Positions 43,911 to 58,560 of a stretch of 64,000 nt of DNA are shown here, piece by piece. Below the pieces are notes generated by a model. The model saw only the letters and a program-made list of their open reading frames with translations. It was not told the DNA's origin and ran no database searches. Each line of letters starts with the position of its first letter. Position 1 is the first letter of the stretch. Source of the DNA: Beta vulgaris subsp. vulgaris (Eukaryota; Streptophyta; Magnoliopsida; Caryophyllales; Amaranthaceae); the NCBI RefSeq assembly GCF_026745355.1, contig NC_079206.1, positions 11,438,779 through 11,502,778 of the forward strand, read 5' to 3'. Position numbers and translations under genes: made by a program.

Positions 43911-46900
43911 GTAGTAATGCCATTTTTGAATTTTGTTGAAAAAAATTTACTAAAACAAGTCTCAACTTGTATTTTTTTTGCTACATCCTAAAATAACAAA
44001 GGTTAATTGTTTTGTTATGGAGGAAGTAGAGATTGTTTGCGTTGATATAATATTTGCGTTGAACATATGATGTGGGTAAGGTGGTCGATGATATTGGGAT
44101 GGTCGTGGATGATGTGAGAGTGGTGAATTGATGATGCCATAGTTGTGGTCGAATGATGATAGGAGAAACAAATTAAAGAAGTGAAATAAATTCAAAAAAA
44201 TATGTCCTTGATCTTGATGAATACCCATTCGAAAATTTTGTTCTTGGTGTATTATCCCTCCACGTTTTAGGTAATGTAGGAAAAAAAGTTGCCTAATTAT
44301 GAATGAAGTTAAAGCAGGAATCGCATTTTATAAACCATATGAAAACGGGAGGTAAGGATCGATGATATGGAGAAATGAAGTGAGTACTATAGTTGAGGCC
44401 TAAAAGTAGTCTTTTATTAGAGCTGATCAAAGTGTGTCAGTCCGTAAAATGCTCGAGACTGGACTGTTCTTTTTGTTTGAATTCAGGCCCGGTTCGGTCG
44501 AAGGCTTTTTATAGTTTGAGTCGGGTTTTAGGCAACCTAAAAATGGTTTTTTTAGTTCAAATTTTGGCTCGAACCGAATTTAGCTAGAAAAGGTCGTTGT
44601 ATTTTGCTTAAAAAAGCGGGCTCTGGGCACAAAAATTGGCCCGAATTTCGGACCGGCTCGACGAATGGGCAATAATTTTATGGGAGGCCTAGCCTGAACC
44701 TGATGCGACATACCTTTTGATTATCTCTGTCTTTTATTTAAAAAAAAGGTTTGACACGAAACTTGTACAACCCAAAATAAGCTAAACATCATAACCTAAG
44801 TAGTTCCAAACAACCAAGCTTCCCTTTCTTGTTCCCATATGGTCTTCAAAAGTTTTGAGAATTGATTGCAAGTTTTTCAAGTTGTTCGATGCAAGCAACC
44901 TTATGTTCAACTTGCTCGTATAATGATACTAATGTAATCATCCACACACCCCCCCTATTTTTATTTTAAAAAGGAAGGTAGAGATAGATTTTGATTCAAA
45001 CCAAACCTAACAAACAAATGTAATCAAGGGGACGACACAAACATTATCACGCATGATGCCTTTAACGTAAGGGGCCGGAGAAAAAATAATGTAGGATGAT
45101 GCAATTTGGTTGACCTAGTGCACTGGTTACAATAGCAGCCACCCAACATAATATAGACCCACCAATCAGTCAATCACCATTACATATTATTTTTGGACGT
45201 TGCTGTGATTGTCTCGATTCTTGACAAATTGGGAGTAAATGGCTGCAACTTTTTCGATGATTATCTTTCAAGGAAAATTAATTATAGTGGTACTCGTTTG
45301 GAAATAGCTTGTGCTTAGAGACAATAACGTACTCTCTGCATGTCATTTGGTGAGAAAAATTAGATTCTCACATTATTATGGGTTTGAGGGTACGGACATT
45401 ATTTACATGTTTGTTATTATAATTAGTCAGCCTGAACGATCCCTCAGGTCATTTACAATAAATAAATATATTATTCTTCTTCTATTTCATTGTTTATTTT
45501 ATCACTTTTCGTAATTTTTGTTCATTAATAAATTGAAAAATTTATGTCATGACGTGATAAGTAAAAAAATCTAAAAAGTTTAAGTTTGAAAATAATAGCT
45601 TCAAAGAAATTGTGGTAAGAGAATATGACATCAATAGTCTCTTGTTAGCTGTTAGTTACGTAATAAGAGATCTAGAGATGTATATACTTGTTTAAGTTTT
45701 TTAGTCAAGTATATTCATTATAAGACTTTATCATATTTTATTTCAAACATTAGACGCTAAAGTAATAGTGTATTGATAGTTAAACTCTTATTTTTCATTT
45801 CAAAAGGTCACATGTTCGAGACCTTGCAATTATACAATTTTTTTTATTGGAGAGTATACATGGACATAAGGTAGTTGCATTATAAGTTTGAGCAGAGTGT
45901 CACGTGGCACATAGACTTTCTTAATCACAACTTTTAAAATATTTGTATAGATGATATAATAATGTTCATTATATTAACACGTGTACTGGTCAGTTTCAAT
46001 TTTTAAGTGCTTGAAGTTCAAAGTGAATTGGTGTATCATGATGGTGCACTACTACACTTATTTTAAGAGCAAAAATAATGTGATAGAGTTGAGGTATCAA
46101 CTCAGTTCAACAATTTAGTTATGGTTATATCTAAATAGTTCAATTCATATCAATTCAGTTTATAACAGTTAAAATTATTAACAGTTTAGTTAAAGACTTT
46201 TCAGTTTAGTTTAATTCAGTTATTTTTCTTTCCAGTTTTATTTCAATTTAGTTGCAGTTCAAACCAATTTTTTACCCGGACAGTTAAACCAACCAACGGT
46301 TGAATCCATATCTGTTAAAACACATTGCAATTATTTTTCAGTTTTGTTTTAGTTATTGACGAAAATAACATAAATTTGACAATAATTGAATTTGTTCGGG
46401 TAGAAGTTAGTCACATACTTTTATTTGTTCGGGGAAAATGGAACTTCATGTCGGGTTTTGGCGAAATCTTTTTCGAGCTCGATTAAAATTAACATGGCAA
46501 ATAAGTTAGTCCAGCAGTTGCCTCGAAAAAATCGGTTGTACTTTCCAAAAACGTGTATGAAAGTGACATTAATATATATGTACTTTACTGATATAGTTGA
46601 CAATTTGAAATAAGGCAATTTTATGCATATAGCAATAGGGAAGTACTATAGCTTGTTAAAAGGGGATCTCCTCGGGTCAAGTCAGCACACCTGCTGTAAA
46701 GCCATCTTGAATAGGAAAGCAAGAACGGAAGTCGATATTAAAACTTCAGTTGTATTTATATATCACATCATATTTGGTTATAAAAGACGTCTCATGTCAA
46801 TATAAATTCTTATAAATAATTGGATGTTGTTGATTATATTATGAGTTTGTTGGGTGAGGGGAGGAAAGGTTAGATTTTGATTGCAAAATTACTAAATACT

Positions 46901-47180
46901 GGTTTGAATATGAAATCCATGATTTAGCTATCATTTCATTTTAAATGATTTAATTTATCGTTTGGTGATGAGTATCTAGTCCACTGTATTTTGTTACTGT
47001 ACAAATCTTTGATTTTGTTATGCTTTGATTGCAACCATATAACTTCATTTTTTCTTTGTTTTTCGAGTTATTAATTATTTCTTTTCTCAGTTTGGAAGCC
47101 AAATAGCAAATCGTGTAGCAAGAAGATATTCTTTTGAAGCTTTGGAGTTGTTTTTAGTTTGAAGAATACTCCTTTTGTAA
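43911..47180. other. AT-rich intergenic DNA, no gene seen
   Basis: No protein-coding frame recognised. 44400-44700 has CCGGTTCGG and GGGCTC motifs like the small hAT elements elsewhere. 45808-45960 resembles the SINE-like segment at 37309-37510. 46080-46330 has many CAGTTTAGTT repeats. Confidence 0.45.
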
Positions 47181-48162
47181 TCTATACTATTATCTAAAGC
47201 AGAAGACAAAAGCTGACGTGTCAAGCTCACATTAAGCGAGCAATTTTAGAGCTCCTCACAATTAAACGCTCAATGAGAGTGTCCACGTGGCAATGCATGT
47301 TTTTTTGGCCGAAAAATTAATGAAAAATGCAAAGGAATTCGGAAATTAATTGATTCATTTTTTAAATTAGGCAATTAATATCATGATCTCATAAGAGATT
47401 TCCGGAAATCAAGGATATTCTATTCATATATTAATTTGATTGACGTTAATTATGGGTACAATTTCGTAATTCAAAATTCAAATTAATATTGGTGTATATT
47501 CGAAATTTTTAATTGCCATATTGGGTTTACACGAATATTTTACTAATCAACTAAATACGGGAAGTAATTTAAATTATCAATCAATCTTAATTATTCCCTC
47601 GCTTAATGGTAATTGTCAATCAATCAGTTAATTTAAATTGATACTATGCGAAATTATATTACCAATCAATCAATCAATAGTTATTCTGATTGTCAATCAA
47701 CGATAATTACCTAGATAACGTAAATTTTTTTAATAAAAAACGGAAGATTTTTTAGTATAAATAGTGTCGTTTTCTCTTCAAACATCCCAACTCAATTTCG
47801 GACTTTCAATTTCACTATTCATTGCACGGGTCCTAAAACTATTAATTGCACTACAAAATCAAAATTCATAAACCCTAAACACGTTTTCATACATCATTTG
47901 AAAAAAAAAATATGTCAAGCATCATTCACGGTTTGCAACAACATCCAATTTTCTGTAGAAGGTGAATTCGTCGCAACATCAAATGGGAATATCAATTCGT
48001 AATTCATGGCTTGCGTGAATGAAATAGTGTATCATATCTCGTGGTTGCTTAACATTTTTGCATGGGATTGCATTAGAGTTTTTTGTAACAATGTTTACCA
48101 TTATTTGTCAACTTATTTTTGTCGTGATTGTAACATAAATTGTCATTAGTTTCATTAGTTTC

Positions 48163-48202
<40 letters not shown>

Positions 48203-48841
48203 ATAATATATATATATATATATATATATGGTCATAGTTAATTTGTATGAAATAGTGTAAAGAATTGTGGAGTTCCTCCATATTATGTTGCAGTTTAGTA
48301 TTTATTCAAATCAGTTTACTATTTAGTTACGTGAATAAAACATCTTGTGATAAGAATACAACATATTTCTCCTTAGAAGCCTAAATTATGAATGAGTAGG
48401 TGGTGGGTAGACATAATACAACATAAAGAATACAAGGAAAAAAACTAAATTTTCTTTCAATCTATGCTAAATATACTATATATTTTAAAATGAAAATGAT
48501 CAAATGAATAATATTTAAGGATGACTCAAATTTTATTTTAGGAGTCAAAACCTTTAACCTCCCATCTAAATTGTGCCAAATGTTAGTAGAAATTTGAAAT
48601 GGCCAACTCTTCTGTGCAAGCTAAGGAAAGTGACAGCTATAATTTATAGAGATGGGAGTATCGCTGCTTTTGGTATTACCTTTGCATCTCATACCTTAAA
48701 GAATGAGTGTTACGATGATTGGTTGAGATACTTAGCTTACAACAAAGGAGAATTGAATCTTCTCATAGAGTTACTAATAAGTTAAATGTTAAGTGAAATG
48801 CCGTTGTAGCTTAGTTTATAATTTAGCCTTTGTGCGGGCTA
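47181..48841 (+). mobile_element. Helitron-type 5' end and leader module, copy A
   Basis: An A|TC start (TCTATACTATTATCTAAAGC) matches the usual Helitron 5' end. 47391-48166 is a module repeated at 50905-51830: TTTCCGGAAATCAAGGATAT, then CAATCAATC-rich DNA. TATAAATA lies at 47756-47763 and, 156 nt downstream, a 17-codon frame starts with ATG at 47912 (MSSIIHGLQQHPIFCRR). A TA microsatellite lies near 48166-48229. No CTAG hairpin end was found before the next Helitron-like start. Confidence 0.55.
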
Positions 48842-50904
48842 TCAATATCATTATCTAAAGCAAAATTTTAAATCATATGTGTCAAACTCACAATCACCGA
48901 TCAATTCTAGAGTATTTGGGGAGTAAAACGCTCATCTAGGCTATCCACATAGGATTGCCTATGTGGCATCCGAAATTTTTAAAATTTTTAGTAATTTTAA
49001 AATCTTAATTAGGGGTGATTTGAGGTAATTATTGATGATTGGCGTAAATTGTGGAATAAAAAAGGCAAGGTCGGATTTTAAAATCTCCAATTATGTTTAA
49101 ATTTGGCCGAAAATTTTGGAGATTCACTCCATATGGAAACAAGCAATTACAATCTTCAATCATGTACAAGTTGATCACCTAAATCAAAATCATTCCTAAT
49201 TTGAATGACATAATTTTAGGGATTGATTCAATCCGCTATTGTAGCATGTTCGATTGATGATACTAATTACCTTTGGTAGATGAACTTCTTTATTGGTTGA
49301 TATCATGCATGCACAATGCAAAACCATACTAATTGGAGTATGTGCTCAATTTAACAAAGCTTCTCTTTTTTACTTTGGGTGGGGGGATCGAGCACCATTT
49401 TCTTAATTATTATATGCATGTTATTAATTAAACATGCATGTCTTGAACCATTACTAACCCTCATTATACTTTTAGACAAATATGTAACACTAACCACTAA
49501 CCAGTGATGTTTTGCAAAATGTTTTCGGAAATATTCCATTATATTGCAAGTTAATTAAAGAGTTTAATTAGTTATGATATTATGTGGATGTAAAGCAAAT
49601 CTTTCTAACTTCAGATTACATAGGTTATAAGATCCAGATAGATTGACTTTTTACCAGCCAATACTCATTCAATTTGGTCATTTTTAGTTCTATTAAGAAC
49701 AAATTCATTGTAGTTAAATAATTAATGTCAATAATTTAATAGGGAGCATCTATTAATCTAATGCCTATTTAATCAAAGACACATTATACGAAAACATAGT
49801 AGGTTTGCTTCACAGAAAGAAGGTACTAGGTAAGAAATTAGTAAAAGAACTTGATCAAGTGAGCAAGTTAACAATGTAACACAAAAAGAAAAAAAAAATC
49901 TGTGAAAACAAAAATTACTACATTCATATTCCTTCTTTTAAAAATAAATTAGCATGATTCATCATATCACGTAAGCATGTGTGTCATATATGCATATTAA
50001 CATTATAATATATTATAACATCAGCAATTAAACAAACAAAAATGTACTTGACATTAAAATGTACGAAGGTATGTAGTATCACATAATTAGTTTAACAACG
50101 TGAAAATTAGTTTAGTTTACAAACTAATGCAGAATCACATAATTTCGAGTACTAATTGTGTTTCAATTATTCACTACATACTATTTTTGCACGTGGTTGC
50201 ATTAGAGTTTTTTGTAGCAATGTTTAACATTATTTGTCATCTTTATTTTTGTCGTGATTGTAATATATACAATTTGTTAGATCGGACTATGAAGTTAAAA
50301 AATCATGACAATAAGTTCCTTATACTATGTTATTTTGTCGTTTATATACCATGACAATTAATTCAGTTGTATACTATAATAATACCATGATTGTAATACA
50401 AATATTTAACGTACAGGGGGGAAAGAGTTAAAATTGTGTAATACCATAATGGTGGATTGTAATACAATTATGGTAATACAATTTATTTACCACCCTAATC
50501 CTTGGTAATCTATTAGATAGGAACTATATATATGGCAATGGGAGGCACTATCAAACGTGATTATCGGGATGGAATCAATTATCAAACGTATGAATGATAT
50601 AATAGATTCCAGTTGGCAATGATTGTGTAATTTTTATTTGATATTTACTTACCTTTCATAATTATCAAATACTCTCTCCTTTTTTTATTGTTACTATAAC
50701 ACCCCGATAATTTTCTATTTTTCAAAATACCTTTTAAATATAAAACTTAGAGAATTATCAAAGTATTATCGCCCATGTGATAACATATAGACTTATTGAG
50801 AATTTTGCAGCGGAAAATATAGTAATGCACGGGTTCATGCTCCTAAAACACAAATATAACATTTCTCATAATTCAATTCTTAAATAATGATATATACTCA
50901 TATA
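48842..50904 (+). mobile_element. second Helitron-type 5' end with partial leader-module copies
   Basis: A|TC start TCAATATCATTATCTAAAGC matches the 47181 end over ATTATCTAAAGC, and both are followed by TGTCAA..CTCACA strings. 49131-49235 repeats sequence of 51275-51390 (GAAACAAGCAATTACAATCT). 50149-50285 repeats part of the leader module (GCATTAGAGTTTTTTGTA). No gene recognised. Confidence 0.5.
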
Positions 50905-51830
50905 TAAGAGATTTCCGGAAATCAAGGATATTTCATTCATATATTAATTTGATTGACGTTAATTATGGGTACAATTACATAATTCAAAATTCAAATTAAT
51001 ATTGGTGTAGATCCGAAATTTTTAATTGCCATATTGGGTTTATACGAATATTTTACTAATCAACTAAATACGGGAAGTAATTTAAATTATCAATCAATCT
51101 TAATTATTACCTCCCTTAATGGTAATTGTCAATCAATCAGTTAATTTAAATTGATACTATCCGAAATTCTTAAAAAATTATTAACATGGTAATAAAATTA
51201 AGTTATCAATCAATCAATCAATATTTATTCTAATTGTCAATCAACCATAATTTTGGATTACGTGATTTTAGGGATTGATTCACTCCATATGGAAACAAGC
51301 AATTACAATCTTCAATCATGTGCAAGTTGATCACCTAAATCAAAATCATTCCTAATTTGAATGAAGTGATTTTAGGGATTGATTCAATCAAGCTTTAATA
51401 TGGAAATTCGTGATTTAATGATATTTTATTAATTTTTTTTAAAAAAAACCGAGTAAAAAACAATCTTTATTTTGCACTATAAATACCCTAATCATATTTG
51501 CATTGCACTACAACATCAAAATTCTTAAACCCTAAACACGTTTTCATACATCATTTGAGAAAAAAAAAATATGTCAAGCATCATTCACGGTTTGCAACAA
51601 CATCTAATTTTTGGTAGAAGGTGAATTCGTCGCAACATCAAATGGGAATATCAATTCGTTATTTATGGCTTCCGTAAATGGAATAGTGTATCATATCTCA
51701 CGTGGTTGTTTAAGATTTTTGCATAGGATTGTATTAGAGTTTTTTGTAACAATGTTTAACATTATTTGTCATCTTATTTTTATCGTGATTGTAACACAAT
51801 TTGTCATTAGTTTCCTCTATATCATTCTTT
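50905..51830 (+). repeat. leader module, copy B
   Basis: Homologous to 47391-48166. TATAAATA at 51478-51485 precedes an ATG at 51571 by 93 nt. The 17-codon frame MSSIIHGLQQHLIFGRR keeps its length and differs from copy A at two residues. AGAAG|GTGAATTC at its end would serve as a splice donor. This looks like a promoter and first exon of a Helitron-borne gene; that function is inferred. Confidence 0.55.
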
Positions 51831-51835
51831 ATATA

Positions 51836-51948
<113 letters not shown>

Positions 51949-52031
51949 TTCCTCCATTTAGTAAAAAAAAAAAAAGCAGATATAATGACATTATATATAT
52001 ATATATATATACTTCCTCCGTTTCTTGACAT

Positions 52032-53002
52032 TATATATATATATTGGTCATAGTTATATTACGTGTTTTAACTTTTGCCATGTATTACAAAATAACCCAC
52101 TTCATTATCGATTTCATTTATATTTTGACATTATCGAATATATTTTCTGGAATTGCCAATGGAATTTTTTTTTAGTGTTTACTTTTTCTTTTCATTTTAT
52201 ATTTTGTATTCTTACCAATATTATAGATTTCATTTATACCACTTAAATCCAAAAGACCCTCACCAGACTCAACAACAAAAGTTTCAGGATCTCAAAAATT
52301 AATCTCTATAGTTTTCGATTTTGTCTAAATAATAAATCCTATGAACACCGAACTCATAGAGATTTGGTTGATGTAATATTATCGTTAATGACGAACAACA
52401 ACAATAGCTCACCATCATATGTAATGTTCTTTGTTATTGTTTTTCTTTTTATGCTATTCAAGCTTCGAATAATGTCCAATTATGAAATGATATTATTTTT
52501 TAATGTTCTTTGTTATTGTTTTTCTTTTTATGCTATTCTCTAAAAGTTCACCCGTGGCCAATTTTTTTCATTCCAATAAATATTTTCAAGTTTTTAGTAT
52601 GAATTTCACAAACCTCGGATCTCAAAATGTTTGTCATATGATTGTCACTCTCTCTAAATTCTCAACATATTATTCACCACAAATCTTTACTTTCATGCAA
52701 CCCACATTTACATTTTAAGCTCTTTAATCATGCATGTCGTTCATCCTTACAATCTTTTCATTTTGTGGGTCTTGAGAACTTTTTATGAAATTTTTTAATT
52801 TGGATTGATCTAATGTTCCAAATAATTATACATTATGGTAATTCAAAGCAATTAAAGTAGATTGAAAATGTAGTACGTTTATTCCAAGCAATTTTGAGCT
52901 TCTACTATGAACAATTAGGTTAGTTGAATATATGCCTTCTTCATATCATTATTACATCCGTTTCATTTTCATTTTTCTATTGTTTTGAAATTTAATAAAG
53001 CA
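52032..53002. other. AT-rich DNA, no gene seen
   Basis: A direct repeat (ATGTTCTTTGTTATTGTTTT near 52423 and 52502) is present. No coding frame recognised. Confidence 0.4.
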
Positions 53003-53156
53003 TGCTCCCTCCATTTTAATTTAGTTGCAACATTTTCACGATTTGCAAATTAGATCATACATTTTGATCTTTAATACTTTTTTCGTAACATAATAACCCC
53101 AACATATGAGCGGGTATTCATTTATTGCCGTTATTATGTTACGGAGGGAGGGAGTA
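53003..53156. mobile_element. possible degenerate Stowaway-like MITE
   Basis: Left TGCTCCCTCCATTTTAATT, right inverse of TACTCCCTCCCTCCGTAAC. The ends share CTCCCTCC but pair poorly inside. Confidence 0.45.
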
Positions 53157-53189
53157 TTTTAAAAGTATGATAGGTTGACATCGATTAAT

Positions 53190-56100
53190 TACACATTAAA
53201 ACAAATCTAACAAGATTACAAATAATAATATTTTTTTTGAAAGGAAATTTTTTATTATTAGATTTGAGGAACTTTGACATGGAAAAACCAAAATGGCAAC
53301 TAATTTGGCACTAAGGATTAAGTTATCATCCGACCTTTCTTTTTCTTCTTGAATCTTAAAGTATGAAAATAAAATTAATATAATAGTAGAACTATGCATG
53401 TATGAAATGGCAAGAAAAGAGTATTGCATATAGTAGTTGGAGATATTATAAAATACTATGAGATAGTAGCAAAATTTTGATAATGTGAAAGATAACAGGC
53501 GGAGTCCACAAGGTAGACAGTATGATAATATGCTTACAACCTTCTTATATAAAGACCTGTCCTTTTTGCCCATTTGTTTCTCCATAATCAACTACCAAAA
53601 AGCTAAAGAGTATAATGGAGAAATAGATGACACTTATAGGGGTGCTATATGAACTTTTTAAGGATATAAGGAATAGAGTGCCTCATTTTGTTTGAGGACG
53701 TTTATTATATAATTCAAGGAATATTTTATCTATTTTCTTGGACCATGTCATTGAATGTTCGAATAATTTTATTTTGTAATAGTTTGTTATATTTTTTCGT
53801 TATATATTTATTTTCTGAGTTTTGCATTTTGATCTTATATTCTTATATATATATTTTTATTTCAAATACAAACATAGTAATACCACAGCCGAAAATTGAT
53901 ATAAAATTATTTTTTTATAAGAACAAATGAAGGCAGTTGTGAATATTTTTAGTGTAATAGTAAGATACATGCATACTTTTCACAACAAGTTTTTATTTAA
54001 GTGACGTGCAAGTAGGAAAATTAATCGCTTAAAGAAATAGTTTATTGTAAGAAATGTTATTTTACATTTTAAAAGTTATATACATAATGCATCAGATTCA
54101 TCAGATAGACGAGTAATATGCATGTAATAAATAATTTGAATGTGTAGGTGTCATATGTATGGGAATCATATATAGTTTATATATCACTACTCTTTATTTA
54201 TAGAAACTATTATACGCGTATAAGTTAATCATTGACTTTTTTTTTATCATGGTATAATATATCTTGCAAGTATATTACATATATTTTGATTTTCTTATAT
54301 AGTTCGTTAATAAATGATTTATTTTGTGTCTTAGAAAATTCTATTACTCGATTTTTTTTAAGAGTTAACGTTCTATTACTTATAAATTAACTATTTGTGT
54401 ATATTACTACGTTAATAATATCGATTTTTATGCTATTTTTAAGAGTAATCAAATTATATATATGTAAAAAAACACATACGGCATGTCTATATTATAATTA
54501 TTATATAATCATTAATTTTAAACTGATGTTGTTTCCATTTTACAATAACAACTGTAATAGTAGGCAAGTTACACAAGGTATTATGCAATATATAATGTAA
54601 TATATGCATATTATGGATTCAATTTATGATTTGATACACTTTTTTGAAAGAAGTTTTATAAAATCTATTTTGTAAAGACATAAATCACAATTTACCCTAA
54701 TTGTTGCTATATAATATGTGACAACTTAAATTAAGCCTACTCAGGTTGTCGATATTTTCTATTCAAAAATAAATAATTGTCCAATCATATAAATACTATC
54801 TATTGCTATAAACACCAAATGGTTGCTAATATTCTTTAAAAACATATGAATATACTTAAGAGTATTTTTTTTTGTCTAAATAATTCGAAGTACTTGGAAA
54901 ACGAGATGGCTAAGGAAAATGAAAATTCAAACGTAGCAAACAATGAAATATACGAAAAGGGCATGAGATTCAAATCAAAGTTGAGAGCATATAGGTATGT
55001 TGTCCTCAAATCATTTTATAAACTTTCTACATATTCAAATTTTATATTCCACCTAATTTCGAATAAATACAATGAATACAATTATTACATTCTAACTAAT
55101 ATAAAAAAATTACAATAACTACTTATTACAATAAAAATATAAGCTTTAGGTGGAATATCAAATTTGAACATTTAAAGCTTATTTTAAACGATTTAGATGG
55201 ACATTTTCTAAATCAATAAAGCATTATAATAAATGAGTATAATTTATAAGAATGTAGATGCTCACCTCAAATATCCGCAAAATATTTTTAGTCTGAATAA
55301 CTTGAGAGTTTGTTGATTTGTAATTCTTAGTGCAGTTTGACATGTAAAAATGTATAATATGAAGGTCTTATTAATAAAATTCAAAATATTGTAAAACCAT
55401 AAGAAATTCATTAAATAATACATTGCACATATAATAAATACTATACGCATGTTAATTATGTTATACTAATCTATATCATACATTATATGGAATTATATAT
55501 GTGCTACTATTTTATTAAAAATCAATTTCTTAACAGTTCAAGTAAAACACAATGCTCCATTTTGTTGACAAGGAGTCGAGATCAATTAAAAAGTCAAAGA
55601 CATCCTATGAGTGATATTTCAAATGGTAATATAATTTAATTACTTTTCTAATAATACTTTGTCATTATATAACTAATTAATTTTACAATTGTTCCAAGAT
55701 TTGGAAAACAAGTGGAAGAAAATCAAAATGTAGATATATCAATCATAAAGAACAGAGGAACTACTGAAAAGGGCAATTAGAAATTAGCTAGAGCAAACAG
55801 GAAGTACATATTATTCAAAAGCGTAACAAAAATCAAATAATTGTACTGGTAAGTCTATTTGTTTTTTTTTATTATACTTCGGAGTTGCATATTTTTTAAA
55901 ACATTACAATATTTTTATGTAGATGACAATGTTTACATTACATCAACATGATCTTATTTTATTTTTTTTTTGTTTAGGTAATGTCCAAACTGAACAAAAC
56001 AACATATTCATTCTCAAACATTCCTAAGTGACATTTCTCAAATAAGTGCTTTAGTCGACATATCTAATGGTATTTCATTTATACACATTTTACCTCTTAT

Positions 56101-56850
56101 TTTGTATTTTTGTGATAATGTAATAACAAGAATTTCCTTATTATATTTGTATAGCAAGGTATGATATACATGCAAGTGTGTATTTAGGAATATGATTAGC
56201 CATTTACAATTAATTTTAAATATAGATGAGTTTCAAGTTATCCTAAGCATCAGTTATATTGAAAAAAAAAAGGAACACAAAATAACATGTTTTGTTAGTT
56301 GCTTCATTGTACACACTACATATTATATATGTCTATTTAAATATCATCAACCAAAACATAAAGTTCATATCATGTACACAAATTTACATATATTCTATTA
56401 AGTTCATATCATAATCTAATATAAAGATCAACAAAATAGAATATCATAATTTTATGTAAGTTTTACAAATTCAATAGAAAATATTTAATGCTAAAAAGAA
56501 AAAAACAACGTACCTTAACTCGAATGGCAGTGAAGGAAGGAAAGGTTTTATTTGTTAGCTTAACTTTTTTTGACGCAATCAAAATATTCTGTAGATCTAT
56601 TCAATTATGTATATAAAAACACAAATAAAACAAAAAATTAGACATGTATATGATAGTACACTTTGATAGTTTTTTTGTATATAACAAATTTAATACAAGG
56701 AAAAACAACTAATTATAAATCGTATGATGCCGAAATCAACTATATTTTTTTATTGCATTCAAATAGTTTGATTTTATAATTTATAAGAAAAAAATATAGA
56801 TTAAATAATAGATTAAATTATTATGAATCATTATATATATAAAAAAAGGT
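53190..56850. other. AT-rich stretch with exon-like pieces
   Basis: Two short plus-strand stretches end in ...ISNG before a GTA donor-like site: about 55530-55616 (HPMSDISN|GTAATA) and 55980-56067 (ALVDISN|GTATTT). They resemble the exon ends of the Helitron gene further right. Without those, nothing coding is supported. Confidence 0.3.
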
Positions 56851-57230
56851 TTTTTAATTGGTTATTTATTACATGCAACTGAAAAATGGATATATTTAAT
56901 ATATACATAAATTTCAAACAAATGTATTTATTGTAAATATAACATTTACTCGGATTATTATAATTTGATAAATATGCACGAATTATCGAAAGGAAATTAT
57001 AACAAATTGTTATATACAGTTTTTTTTATTGGTTATTTTGTTACATGAAATTTGAAAAAATTGACGTATTTAATATATACATAAATTTCAAACGAATATA
57101 TTTGTTGTATTTATAACTTTTATTCGGCTCATATGCCTTTTAATAAATATGCATGAATTTGGTAAAATAAATTATAACAAATTTTACCACCTATCCTTTA
57201 TATATCAGACAATGAAGAAAGTATGAAAAT
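56850..57230. repeat. tandem duplication, unit about 175 bp
   Basis: Two adjacent copies share ATTGGTTATTT..TTACATG, TTAATATATACATAAATTTC and AAATTATAACAAATT in the same order. Confidence 0.7.
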
Positions 57231-57375
57231 TGTATAATTTAGAAAAAATTCATAAAGTTGAGCATTATAAATTTTACAATTTTCTTCTAAAATATGAAAG
57301 CCAACAAAAAAAATGTATATAAAATCTGTATATATGTAAACATGAAAATTTTCATAATGAAATGTATATAAAATA

Positions 57376-57451
<76 letters not shown>

Positions 57452-57470
57452 TATATATATAATATATATA
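57376..57470. repeat. (CT)n followed by (TA)n microsatellite
   Basis: About 25 bp of CT then about 60 bp of TA, forming an alternating purine-pyrimidine tract. Confidence 0.9.
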
Positions 57471-57658
57471 TACATGAAAATTTCCATTATATAATTATAA
57501 ATCGTTTTGCAAATTATGTAGAATAATTAATAATTTATAAAATAAAATGATTATTTATTGCCTTATTACATAGTAAGTGAATTGTTGAAACTTTACAATA
57601 TTATCATTTATAAGGAAAAAAAAGATAAAAAAAAGTAAAAAGAAAGTAACTTAATCCT

Positions 57659-58560
57659 TAAAATCAAACCAAGCCTTTTAATTTATGTTGTTACTTTTTT
57701 CATGCAACTAACAAAAGGTGATATTTTTATCAGATTTTTAACATATAAATAATTTTTTTTAAGTATATGATCATGTATTTCTGACAATTATAAATTAATA
57801 TATTTGAATCTGAAATTGCAAAAAAAAATGAGTGAAATTTTATAATGGACAATTTCATTATTATAAGCAACAAAAGTAGATTAATTTCATTATGTTAACA
57901 ATCGTTAAAAATCAAACCAAGACTTTTAATTTATGTTGTTACTTTTTTTATACAACTAACAAAAGGTGAGATTTTTATCAGATTTTTAACATGTAAATGA
58001 TTTTTTTAAAAGTATATCATGTATTTCGAATAATTATAAATTAATATATTTGAATCTGAAATTGCAAAAAAAATAATCAGTGAATTTTTATAATGGACAC
58101 GTTCATTATTATAAGCAACAAAAGTATATTAATTTCATGTTGTTAGCAATCGTTAAAAATCAAACCAAGCCTTTTAATTTATTTTGTTACTTTTTTCATG
58201 CAACTAACAAAAGGTGAGATTTTTATCTGATTCTTTACATGCAAATAAATTTTTTTAAAGTATCTAATGTATTTCGGACAATTATAAATTAATATATCTG
58301 AATCTGAAATTCCAAAAATAAAAACAGTGAATTTTTATAATGGACAATTTCATTATTATAAGCAACAAAAGTAGATAAAACACTAAAAAACTTACCTTAT
58401 ATCTATAAATATCAAACCAACTCATACATATTTATTACTAATTCCATGCAACTGAAACAATGAAAATTTGTATTAGATATTAACATGCAAAGAAATGTTA
58501 TTTCTAAAATATAATAGTTATTTCCGATAATATAAAATATGATATTTTTCAAAGAATTTG
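57659..58560. repeat. tandem repeat, unit about 247 bp, three clear units plus a diverged one
   Basis: AAATCAAACCAAGCCTTTTA begins units near 57659, 57907 and 58155. Each continues with ATGCAACTAACAAAAGGTGA, a TATTTGAATCTGAAATT block and CATTATTATAAGCAACAAAA. A fourth, strongly diverged unit starts near 58407. No frame is conserved. Confidence 0.85.

Noticed and set aside
48573..48785. Plus-strand 70-codon frame
   Set aside because: Lies near the next Helitron-like 5' end, no known domain, single frame of ordinary length for AT-rich DNA.
53196..53591. Minus-strand 131-codon hydrophobic frame
   Set aside because: AT-rich DNA gives Ile/Phe/Leu-rich frames by chance; no signal or domain is evident.
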